This document shows positions 1 to 6,004 of a DNA stretch of 8,375 nt, in pieces. The notes under the pieces were generated by a model. That model had not been told where the DNA came from, did no database searches, and worked only from the letters and a program-made list of their open reading frames with translations. This DNA comes from JAXDLH01 sp034666705 (GTDB lineage Bacteria; Chloroflexota; UBA6077; SHYK01): positions 1-8,375 of the forward strand of contig JAXDLH010000309.1 of assembly GCA_034666705.1 (NCBI GenBank), in the 5' to 3' direction. The translations under genes were made by a program, and so were the position numbers. The stretch's first letter is position 1. Each line of letters begins with the position of its first letter.

Positions 1-1
1 T

Positions 2-490
2 TTCCAGTGGGGGCTGCCCCGCTGGAACCGCGTGCGCTATATGGAGAAGAGCTTCTTCGATAACGTGATGAACACCAACCTCGGTGGGACGTTTCTCTGC
101 GTCAAACACGTCCTGCCCTATATGGAAGACCAGCGCAGCGGGCACATCATCAACTTCGGCCAGGGCGGCCTGAGCGGCCGCGCCAACCCGGAGAGCATCG
201 GCTCCGGCGTGTACAACCTCTCGAAATTATCGATTCGTGCCTTTACGCAGTCCGTCGCCGCCGAGGAGCTGGAGTACGGGATCTGCATCGTGAGCATGGG
301 TCCTGGCGCTGGTGACCCGAAGAGCTCGGGAATCGCCACCGAGGAGGCACCGGAGTGGGCGCGTCGGCGCATGCACGGGGTGGAGGCCGTGGGGGATCGC
401 TACCTCTACGCGGCCGAGGCGCCCCTGGAGCTGAGCGGCTTCCAGGTAGCGCTGGTCGATGGCCAACTCGCCAAGGTGCAGCCGGGATGA
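2..490 (+). CDS. Short-chain dehydrogenase/reductase (SDR), 3' part
   Basis: The gene is open at the left edge; the frame runs uninterrupted from base 2 to TGA 488-490, so its N-terminus and Rossmann glycine motif lie outside the window. A GTG at 32 is internal, because coding similarity continues upstream of it. The classical SDR C-terminal half is visible: the NTNLGG segment with the active-site Asn, a Ser-rich strand, then the catalytic YNLSK (YxxxK) at about bases 212-226, followed by the SIRAFTQSVAAEE helix and a VSMGPGAG loop where family members carry the PG motif. SDRs are soluble NAD(P)(H)-dependent oxidoreductases. The substrate cannot be read from this fragment. The stop overlaps the next start (ATGA), so it is probably co-transcribed with the substrate-binding lipoprotein. 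The family is clear; the specific role is unknown. Confidence 0.85.
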   Translation, partial: FQWGLPRWNRVRYMEKSFFDNVMNTNLGGTFLCVKHVLPYMEDQRSGHIINFGQGGLSGRANPESIGSGVYNLSKLSIRAFTQSVAAEELEYGICIVSMGPGAGDPKSSGIATEEAPEWARRRMHGVEAVGDRYLYAAEAPLELSGFQVALVDGQLAKVQPG

Positions 491-2238
491 GCGGCACGCG
501 GCGCGCCCGCCCTATCACGCTGAGCGCGATCGCGCTGGTGACCATGCTGCTGGCGGCGTGTGCACCGGGCGCGCCCTCGCGCACCGAGCCGGCAAGCGCG
601 CCGGGGTCCGCGCCGGGGTCCGCCCCGGCGCCCACGGTGCGGAAGACCTTCACGCTGACGATGCAGGACGAGCCGGTGGCGTTCATCCGCAACCTGCACA
701 CGAACATCCAGGGTGACATCGGCCGCGAGGCGCAGTACATCTTTCACAACTCGCTGTTCGTGGAGCTCGAGTACGAGACGTACCACCCGCAACTGGCGGC
801 CGAGCTGCCCTCCTTTGAGAACGGCACCTGGCGGTTGAATCCCGACGGCACCATGGACACCGTGTGGAAGCTGCGGCCCGGCGTAAAGTGGCACGACGGC
901 GTGCCCTTCACCTCCGCCGACCTCATGTTTACGTACGAGCTCAACAAAGATATCGAGCTGACTCCACTGACCAGCGCAACCACGCGCATGGCGTCGGCCA
1001 GCGCGCCCGATGATCTCACTTTCATCGTGCACTGGAGCGCACCATATGCGGTAGCCGACCGCGATACCCTGCCGGAGATCGCGCCCCAGCACCTGCTCGA
1101 GGCACCGTACCGGGCGAACAAAGCGACCTTCCTTGGCGACTCCCACTTCACCGACGACTTCATCGGGCTGGGGCCGTACCGGCTGACGACGTGGGCGCAC
1201 GGCGCGTACATCGAGGCGACCCGCTTCGACGACTACTACCAGGGCCGGCCCAAGCTCGACTCGCTCGTCATCCGCTTCGCGCGTGACCCGAACGCCGCTA
1301 TCGCCAGTATCCTGTCGGGCGGTGTGGACATGGTGAGCTCATCCTCGTCGGCAGGCATCGACCTGGATGCGGCGCTCGAGGTGCAGCGGCGGTGGGAAGG
1401 GACGGGCAACCAGGTAATCGCCAACCAGACTGGCAGGGTGTTCGTGGCGGAGCCGCAGTTCCGCCCGGAGTTCACGCGCCCGGCGAACGGGGTGAGCAAC
1501 CTGGCGGTCCGGCAGGCGCTGTACCACGCCGTCGACCGCAAGACGCTGAGCGAGGTGATGACGCACAGCCTCTCGCCGACCGCGGATAGCTACTTCCTGC
1601 CGTTCGATCCGCTGCGACCACAGATGGAGTCGTTCATCCCGCAGTACCCGTTCGACCCGGCGCGGGCCCGGCAGCTCATGGCAGATGCGGGCTGGACCCC
1701 CGGCCCGGACGGGGTGCTCGTGAATGGCGCGAGCGGCGCGCGGTTCGACCTGGAGATCCGGGGCCGCCAGGGCGCCGGGAACGACAAGACGATCAGCATC
1801 ATCGCGGATGGCTGGAAGGCGACCGGGGTGGCGGCGGTGGAGCTGATCGAGCCGACGGCGCTGCTCGCCGACCGCAGCTACGAGTCGACGCGCTCAGGGT
1901 TCCTGATCGTCGGGCCCTCAGGCTCGGCCTTCTACGAAGGGGTCGCGAAGGAGCATACGCGCTCGATCCCGACGGCGGAGAACGGCTGGCGGGGCTCGAA
2001 CTACGGCGCCTACAGCAACCCACACCTCGACGAGCTGATCGACCGGCTGCAAGAAGCGATCGACCCGCGCGACCGGCTGCCGCTCCACCAGCAGCTCGTG
2101 TACGAGCACATGGCGAACGTGGTGACGCTGCCGCTCTACTGGCAGGTGGTGCCCGAGCTGCTCCTCAAAGGCGTCTCCGGGCCGCGCACCAGCCAGAAGC
2201 GCACGACGACGAACATCTTCGAGTGGGACAAGGCGTAA
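487..2238 (+). CDS. ABC transporter substrate-binding lipoprotein, family 5 (peptide/nickel type)
   Basis: The 583-residue product is an extracytoplasmic, lipid-anchored solute receptor for an ABC importer. The ATG at 487 was chosen because it begins a textbook lipoprotein signal: Arg-rich n-region (TRRAR), hydrophobic core at about residues 10-22, and lipobox LAAC with Cys25 as the lipidation site. A low-complexity Ser/Ala/Pro/Gly linker (about residues 26-50) tethers the mature domain. The SBP_bac_5 signature is at residues 127-150 (WKLRPGVKWHDG, then PFTSADLMFTYE), and the C-terminal part (DRLPLHQQLVYEH, PLYWQVVPE) is typical of the oligopeptide/dipeptide/nickel group, as is the length. 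It overlaps the SDR by 4 nt, suggesting translational coupling; a weak AAGG lies at 473-476. No permease or ATPase gene follows in the window, so partners must be upstream or elsewhere. The ligand cannot be predicted. Confidence 0.93.
   Translation: MSGTRRARPITLSAIALVTMLLAACAPGAPSRTEPASAPGSAPGSAPAPTVRKTFTLTMQDEPVAFIRNLHTNIQGDIGREAQYIFHNSLFVELEYETYHPQLAAELPSFENGTWRLNPDGTMDTVWKLRPGVKWHDGVPFTSADLMFTYELNKDIELTPLTSATTRMASASAPDDLTFIVHWSAPYAVADRDTLPEIAPQHLLEAPYRANKATFLGDSHFTDDFIGLGPYRLTTWAHGAYIEATRFDDYYQGRPKLDSLVIRFARDPNAAIASILSGGVDMVSSSSSAGIDLDAALEVQRRWEGTGNQVIANQTGRVFVAEPQFRPEFTRPANGVSNLAVRQALYHAVDRKTLSEVMTHSLSPTADSYFLPFDPLRPQMESFIPQYPFDPARARQLMADAGWTPGPDGVLVNGASGARFDLEIRGRQGAGNDKTISIIADGWKATGVAAVELIEPTALLADRSYESTRSGFLIVGPSGSAFYEGVAKEHTRSIPTAENGWRGSNYGAYSNPHLDELIDRLQEAIDPRDRLPLHQQLVYEHMANVVTLPLYWQVVPELLLKGVSGPRTSQKRTTTNIFEWDKA
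598..621 (+). repeat. Two perfect 12-bp tandem repeats coding a Ser-Ala-Pro-Gly linker
   Basis: The 12-mer GCGCCGGGGTCC occurs twice head to tail, and a degenerate third copy follows. It encodes the SAPGSAPGSAPAP stretch just after the lipobox cysteine. In-frame repeat gain or loss would only change tether length. Confidence 0.8.
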
Positions 2239-2318
2239 GGGGCCGTCCCCACCATCTGCTCGCCACGCTCGGCGGGCGGCTCGCAGGGCGAAGAGACACG
2301 GGTCTTCGACCGCATGCG

Positions 2319-2344
2319 AACCGCCCATCGTGGCGGCTGCGGTT
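2319..2344. other. Weak inverted repeat between the SBP and FN3 genes
   Basis: The 276-base gap holds AACCGC (2319-2324) pairing with GCGGTT (2339-2344), and an alternative nested CCGCC (2321-2325) with GGCGG (2332-2336). It lies 80 bases after the SBP stop. No T-tract follows, so intrinsic terminator function is only a guess. I found no convincing -35/-10 pair in this gap. Confidence 0.25.
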
Positions 2345-2501
2345 GTGATGGAATTGGCGACCTGACGCCGAGCGCCCGACTGCCGTGGCCCGCTACACTG
2401 GCAACAGGCTCCCCTGCCACCTGATCGCGAGCGCCGTCGCCCCGACACCCCCACGCCCCCCAGCGGTGGGCATTCGGGAGCAGGTGCATCCAACGCATGT
2501 C

Positions 2502-2507
2502 GAGGAG
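2502..2507 (+). promoter_or_regulatory. Ribosome binding site GAGGAG that decides the FN3 protein start
   Basis: GAGGAG ends 7 nt before ATG 2515. It lies inside the longer reading from ATG 2497, which has no comparable site upstream. This favours 2515, which also gives a cleaner signal peptide. Confidence 0.75.
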
Positions 2508-2514
2508 CGATTTC

Positions 2515-3924
2515 ATGGCGCGATTTGCCCTTGTCTTAGCCGTCGTAGCTGCCGTTCTCGTCTCCGGGGCGTTCTTCGCCGTCCCACCAACCCAGGCCCA
2601 ATGCAGCTACGCGCCGGGGTCCCCGATCCAACTGGCGGGCACCCCGCACCTGTTCATCGTCGACGAGCTTGGCGTGCTCCACTGGGGCGGCGATACCCGC
2701 GCCTTGGCCGGACGCGTGATCAACTGGAACAACCTGTGCGCGGTGGGTCTGGCACAACTGCTGGCGGCCCCGCGTGGGGACCCGTGGCTGACCGCCGGCT
2801 TGCCCAAGATCGGCGATCCAATCTACCTCGCGAAGTGGGAGGATACTGAGGCGGCGCCTCGCCTGCTTCACATCCAGTCGATTGCCGACGTGGAGCTGTT
2901 CGGCATCAATACCGCGAACTACGGCAACTTCATCCTCGACCGCACCACCTGGCAGCAGCGCTACGGATTCGACGTGAGCACCCTCCAGGTTGGGCCCCTG
3001 GCATCCGGGGCCTCCTATGCCTGGAGTGCGGCAGACCGGGCGGCCTACGGCCAACTGCTGCGCAACCTCGAGAACGCCGAGAGCGCGACCCTGTTCGTCG
3101 CCGTCGCCGGGGGATCCGACCCGACGGCAGTCCTCCCCAGCATCGCGGACTGCGAGCGCCTCGGCTTGGACAGCTTCGAGCGCAGTCGCAATGCCGGAGT
3201 GGCCTTCCAGCGGGCGCAGGACTGCCTCAATCGGCTGAATACGGGCGGCGTGCCGGCGCTGCAGCCCCCTGGCAATCTGCGGGTGGTTGCGGCGGGCCCC
3301 ACGACGCTGCAAGTGTCGTGGGACCCGGTCTCCACCGCGACCGGCTATCGCGTCTATAGTGGCGACCCGAGTGCCGCCACCCTCACCCTGATCGCCAACG
3401 CGCAGCCGGGGCTGACCTCGCTCCTGCTTGGGGGCCAGGCGCCCGGGACGACCACCTGCTATGCGGTGACCGCCGTGAACGCCACGGGGGAGTCCGCGAT
3501 GTCCGGCCGGGTCTGCGCCGCTGCTGGCTCTACCCCGACGAGCTCCGCGCTGCCGGCGGCGCCCACGAATTTGCAGGTGACCCAGGTGGCAAACACCGCC
3601 ATCCAGCTCACCTGGAGTGCGGCGCCCGGCGCCCAGGATGGATTCGTGATCTATGAGGGGAACACCCCGATCGCGACTGCGCCCGGGACGACGAATCAGT
3701 GGACGATCACCGGCTGGGATCCGACCATTCCGCACTGCTATGCGGTGGCCGCCGCGAACGCGTTCGGGCAGTCCCCGCGCAGCAATACGGTCTGCGCGGG
3801 ACCCGGCGCAACGCCAGTGCCGCCGACAGTTACGCCAACGGCGACAGGCACGGCAGCCCCCAGTGCGTCGCCAGCGCCCGTTCCGCCCACGGGGACAGCC
3901 ACCCCGACCGCAGCGATTCCTTGA
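2515..3924 (+). CDS. Exported protein with two fibronectin type III domains and Pro/Thr-rich tail
   Basis: The product has 469 residues. Residues 1-29 look like a Sec signal peptide (Arg3, hydrophobic core at about 4-23, then PPTQA-QC). Residues 35-165 form a region I cannot name; it seems to contain two similar halves with a hydrophobic strand plus aromatic pattern (LFIVDELGVLHW near 46-57; PIYLAKWED and RLLHIQ near 102-121), which could be a small beta-rich ligand or wall-binding domain. Residues 166-245 are helical with a Cys pair (C213, C237). FN3 domain 1 is about 251-338 and FN3 domain 2 about 348-430. Each ends with CYAV...NA.G.S..S..VC and its two Cys are 19 residues apart (C315/C334, C408/C427), suggesting a domain-internal disulfide in an extracytoplasmic protein. 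The tail, 431-469, is Pro/Thr/Ala-rich with no LPXTG or membrane anchor. It is likely a cell-surface or secreted adhesion/binding protein; no catalytic motif is seen. Its TGA may be partly IS-derived (see 3923-4060). Confidence 0.85.
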   Translation: MARFALVLAVVAAVLVSGAFFAVPPTQAQCSYAPGSPIQLAGTPHLFIVDELGVLHWGGDTRALAGRVINWNNLCAVGLAQLLAAPRGDPWLTAGLPKIGDPIYLAKWEDTEAAPRLLHIQSIADVELFGINTANYGNFILDRTTWQQRYGFDVSTLQVGPLASGASYAWSAADRAAYGQLLRNLENAESATLFVAVAGGSDPTAVLPSIADCERLGLDSFERSRNAGVAFQRAQDCLNRLNTGGVPALQPPGNLRVVAAGPTTLQVSWDPVSTATGYRVYSGDPSAATLTLIANAQPGLTSLLLGGQAPGTTTCYAVTAVNATGESAMSGRVCAAAGSTPTSSALPAAPTNLQVTQVANTAIQLTWSAAPGAQDGFVIYEGNTPIATAPGTTNQWTITGWDPTIPHCYAVAAANAFGQSPRSNTVCAGPGATPVPPTVTPTATGTAAPSASPAPVPPTGTATPTAAIP

Positions 3925-4060
3925 GCGCTCCTAACAGAATCAGCGGGTGAGTCGTCGCCAGCAGATGAGGGCGGCGGCAAGGCTGCGGAGAGCCGCCGGA
4001 AGCGCCAGGCGTAGGTCTGCCAGCGTTCGAGAACGTGCGCGTCGAGTTCTGGAGTAAGGA
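3923..4060 (-). pseudogene. Possible 3' remnant of an IS5-like transposase with terminal repeat
   Basis: Read on the minus strand, two frames give transposase-like C-terminal pieces: ERWQTYAWRFRRL (about 4027-3989) and, in another frame, RSLAAALICWRRLTR ending at TGA 3950-3948. Many IS5-family transposases end with an FRRL block and, roughly twenty residues later, a short hydrophobic ICWRR-like segment. Here the two are too close and out of frame, consistent with a decayed copy that has lost some internal codons. Immediately beyond the stop, the + strand reads GAGCGCTCCTAACAGAATC (3923-3941), which resembles an IS terminal inverted repeat in position and style. No matching opposite end was found. 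The evidence is suggestive only; the stretch is short and low in complexity, and could be chance. Confidence 0.3.
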
Positions 4061-4247
4061 GTCCTGCCATCATGGAAAGCGTATCGCGCCGGCCTCGGCA
4101 CGTTGCCCCGCGGTCACCCGGCGCTTCTCATCTCGCGGCACAGTTAACGCAGTAGTGCTAGTGGCCCGGCCGAAGAGCACCTCAAGGCTTTTCGGCCAAG
4201 CGGCTAGCGGGACATGGGGGTAAGATCACAGGAAATCTCTACTGAGC
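3925..4247. other. Gene-poor intergenic stretch
   Basis: Between the FN3 gene and the DGPF promoter region I see no supportable gene. Short open frames at 4035-4223 (+) and 3738-4073 (-) lack ribosome binding sites and family signatures. The stretch holds the possible transposase remnant on its left, a strong hairpin at 4168-4197, and otherwise nothing recognisable. Confidence 0.6.
4168..4197. other. 11-bp-stem hairpin with 8-nt loop
   Basis: GGCCGAAGAGC (4168-4178) pairs with GCTTTTCGGCC (4187-4197): ten Watson-Crick pairs and one G-U (G4175-T4190), with loop ACCTCAAG. No T-run follows on either strand, so it is not a classical intrinsic terminator. It lies about 50 bases before the proposed DGPF promoter and 244 bases after the FN3 stop. 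It could be a Rho-independent-like end, an IS-internal structure, or a regulatory stem-loop. Confidence 0.5.
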
Positions 4248-4274
4248 TGTCCATTTTGGTGTTCGGTGTTCGTC
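4248..4274 (+). promoter_or_regulatory. Candidate ECF sigma-dependent promoter (TGTCCA-N17-CGTC)
   Basis: TGTCCA at 4248-4253 and CGTC at 4271-4274 are separated by 17 nt, and the -10-like element lies 35 nt before the DGPF start codon. From memory of published work on the ECF42 group, its promoters carry TGTCGA in the -35 region and CGA/TC in the -10 region. This site would match the first at 5 of 6 and the second fully, suggesting that the sigma factor encoded downstream activates its own operon. The spacer contains a perfect 7-bp tandem repeat, GGTGTTC twice (4258-4271). Not proven: the pattern is short. Confidence 0.45.
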
Positions 4275-4294
4275 TTACTTGTGACTCTCAGAAT

Positions 4295-4303
4295 GAGGAG
4301 GAG
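4295..4303 (+). promoter_or_regulatory. Strong ribosome binding site for the DGPF protein
   Basis: GAGGAGGAG lies 6 nt before ATG 4310. It is purine-rich and among the strongest Shine-Dalgarno matches in the window. Confidence 0.8.
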
Positions 4304-4309
4304 TAAGCC

Positions 4310-4657
4310 ATGAAGTACATCATGCTGATCTATCAGGGCACCGCGCTGGAGCAACAGGCCGAGCTGCCCGAGGACGAGCAGAAGAACGTCTACGCTGATT
4401 ACCAGGCGATCAATCAGACGCCGGGCGTCACTCCGGGCCTGCCGATGGGCCTGCCCCACAACGCGACCACAGTGCGCGTCGAGGGCGGCAAGACCCTTAC
4501 GACGGACGGGCCGTTCGTTGGAACGAAGGAGGCGGTCGGCGGTTGGTTCATCCTCGAAGCCGACAACCTCGACGCGGCCATCGAGGTGGCCGCTCGCGTC
4601 CCAGCAGCCCGCTACGGTGGCGCCATCGAGATTCGACCGTCTGAGGTGTATTGGTAG
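4310..4657 (+). CDS. DGPF/YCII-domain protein, partner of the ECF sigma factor
   Basis: The 115-residue soluble protein has a complete YCII-related (DGPF) fold: the MKYIMLIYQG first strand, then LTTDGPFVGTKEAVGGWFILEA with the DGPF tetrapeptide at residues 66-69, a helix (DNLDAAIEVAARVP, about 86-98) and the closing GGAIEIRP strand (103-110). Length is normal for the family. Such proteins are a ferredoxin-like fold distantly related to YciI and are commonly encoded next to ECF42 sigma factors. Their biochemical role is not established; a sensing or small catalytic role has been guessed. The strong ribosome binding site and TAG stop at 4655-4657 overlapping the sigma start point to a coupled two-gene operon. 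Confidence 0.93.
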   Translation: MKYIMLIYQGTALEQQAELPEDEQKNVYADYQAINQTPGVTPGLPMGLPHNATTVRVEGGKTLTTDGPFVGTKEAVGGWFILEADNLDAAIEVAARVPAARYGGAIEIRPSEVYW

Positions 4658-5862
4658 CGAGCCTCGAGCAGGTCTTCCGCGAAGAGTGGGGCCGCGTCGT
4701 TGCGACCCTGATCGGCTTCCTCGGCGATTTTGACCTCGCCGAGGAAGCCGCGCAGGAGGCATTTGCTATCGCCGCCGAGCGATGGCCCCGCGATGGCATC
4801 CCCTCTAACCCGCGCGCGTGGTTGATGACGACGGCCCGGAACCGAGCCACCGACACGATCCGCCGTGAGCGGGTCTTCGCCGCCAAAGCCAGCCTGCTTG
4901 CCGCTGAGAGTCCGGTTGAGGTGCCGATGGAGACCACGAGCTTTCCCGACGAACGCCTGGAGCTGATCTTCACCTGCTGCCATCCGGCGCTCGCGGTCGA
5001 GGCCCAGGTTGCACTTACCCTGCGCACGCTGGGCGAGCTTAGCACTGATGAGATCGCCCGCGCGTTCCTCGTGCCCGAGGCAACGATGGCGAAGCGGCTG
5101 GTGCGAGCCAAGAACAAGATCAAGGCGGCCCGCATCCCATTCCGGGTGCCGCCCGCGCACCTACTCCGCGAGCGTCTCGACGCGGTGCTCGCCGTGGTCT
5201 ATTTGATCTTCAACGAAGGCTACGGGGGCCGTAACGAGCTCGCCAACGAGGCAATCTGGTTGGGGCAGGCACTCACGGAGCTGCTTCCCGACGACCCCGA
5301 GGTTCACGGGCTGCTGGCCATGATGCTGCTCCACGACTCACGACGCGAGGCGCGGTTTCGCGATGGCGAGCTTGTGCTGCTCGGCCAGCAAGACCCATCC
5401 CAGTGGAACGCCGAGCTGATTACCCGCGGCCGCGCCGAGCTCGACCGCGCGCTCGCCCTCGGTGGCCGCGGTTCCTACGTCCTGCAGGCGGCCATCGCCT
5501 CACTGCATGCCGAGATGCCGTGCGACTGGGCGGAGATCGCTTCGCTGTATAGCGAGCTCGCTCGGATAACTGGCTCGCCGGTCGTGGAGCTAAACCGGGC
5601 CATAGCCATTGCCGAGACCGAGGGCCCCGCAGCCGGCCTGCGCATCGTCGACGAACTCGGTCTGGACGACTTCCGTTATCTGCACTCCACCCGGGGCGAG
5701 CTCTTGCGGCGCCTCGGGCGAACCAACGAGGCGCGCGAAGCTTATCGACGTGCGATGGAGCTAACCGAGGACGGCGCCGAACGGCGCTTCCTCGAGCGCC
5801 GCCTCACAGAGCTCGCAGCTAGAGGCTGTTATGAACTTCCGGCCGGTATGCTGCAAGCATGA
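4651..5862 (+). CDS. ECF42-type RNA polymerase sigma factor with C-terminal TPR-like extension; 3' end rewritten by an IS
   Basis: The 403-residue product is a transcription initiation factor. Sigma-2 spans about residues 5-75 (FREEWGRVVATLI, DLAEEAAQEAFAIA, NPRAWLMTTARNRATDTIRRE). The ECF42-typical FTCCHPAL is at 107-114, sigma-4 at about 115-160 (LGELSTDEIARAFLVPEATMAKRLVRAKNKI), then RLDAVLAVVYLIFNEGYGG (175-193) and a helical TPR-like extension to about 390, which in this group is needed for activity in place of a classical anti-sigma factor. The start is TTG 4651, since no ATG/GTG fits in frame; it overlaps the DGPF stop by 7 nt, with GAGG at 4643-4646. Residues 391-403 (RGCYELPAGMLQA) do not look native: their codons coincide with the left end of an IS5-family element inserted at CTAG 5819-5822. 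Because the replaced tail lies after the conserved ERRFLERRLTEL helix, function may be retained. Confidence 0.92.
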   Translation: MVASLEQVFREEWGRVVATLIGFLGDFDLAEEAAQEAFAIAAERWPRDGIPSNPRAWLMTTARNRATDTIRRERVFAAKASLLAAESPVEVPMETTSFPDERLELIFTCCHPALAVEAQVALTLRTLGELSTDEIARAFLVPEATMAKRLVRAKNKIKAARIPFRVPPAHLLRERLDAVLAVVYLIFNEGYGGRNELANEAIWLGQALTELLPDDPEVHGLLAMMLLHDSRREARFRDGELVLLGQQDPSQWNAELITRGRAELDRALALGGRGSYVLQAAIASLHAEMPCDWAEIASLYSELARITGSPVVELNRAIAIAETEGPAAGLRIVDELGLDDFRYLHSTRGELLRRLGRTNEAREAYRRAMELTEDGAERRFLERRLTELAARGCYELPAGMLQA

Positions 5863-6004
5863 CATCGACAACCCGCAAAACCCTACCCGAGTGACGTGAC
5901 TGATGACGAATGGGCCTTCGCGGCCCCATATTTGACCCTGATGACCCCGGAGGCGCCGCAGCGGCAACCCGACCTGCGCGAGGTGTTCAATGCCCCTGCG
6001 CTGG
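5822..6004 (+). mobile_element. Left-end fragment of an IS5-family insertion sequence
   Basis: The fragment starts at G5822, within CTAG (5819-5822), the kind of short TA/CTAG target used by IS5-family elements. The first bases, GAGGCTGTTATGAACTTCC, have the form of a terminal inverted repeat. A 37-nt leader is followed by the transposase start at 5859. The homology ends near 6004 at the codons for LRW, about 45 residues into the transposase, and a different gene relic begins. No right end (reverse complement of the proposed repeat) was found in the window, so most of the element is missing. The IR assignment is by position and appearance, not by comparison with a named element. Confidence 0.65.
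5859..6004 (+). pseudogene. IS5-family transposase N-terminus, frameshifted and truncated
   Basis: The ATG at 5859 begins MTSTTRKT and then hits a stop at 5892-5894. Shifting by one base within the C-run at 5881-5883 continues it as YPSDVTDDEWAFAAPYLTLM, then APQRQPDLREVFNA, which is the DUF4096-type N-terminus of IS5-family DDE transposases. A second one-base shift in the C-run at 5993-5996 restores the expected ALRW. Both lesions are single extra Cs. The catalytic DDE region is absent, so the gene cannot make transposase. The ATG overlaps the TGA of the sigma gene (ATGA). Confidence 0.8.

Noticed and set aside
355..486. Extended 5' end for the substrate-binding protein starting at 355
   Set aside because: This reading overlaps the SDR coding sequence by 136 bases and buries the lipoprotein signal; ATG 487 gives a perfect signal peptide and lipobox.
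2497..2514. Alternative FN3 protein start at ATG 2497
   Set aside because: The GAGGAG ribosome binding site lies inside this extension, 7 nt before ATG 2515, and no comparable site precedes 2497.
2239..2514. Housekeeping promoter for the FN3 gene
   Set aside because: TACACT at 2394-2399 is a passable -10 but no -35 lies at a suitable distance.
2536..3735. Long minus-strand open frame (399 codons) opposite the FN3 gene
   Set aside because: Arg/Gly-rich translation with no family signature; it is the antisense shadow of a GC-rich gene with clear domains.
4226..4762. Minus-strand open frame across the DGPF gene and sigma start
   Set aside because: It spans two well-supported + strand genes, has no RBS, and its composition is that of an antisense reading.
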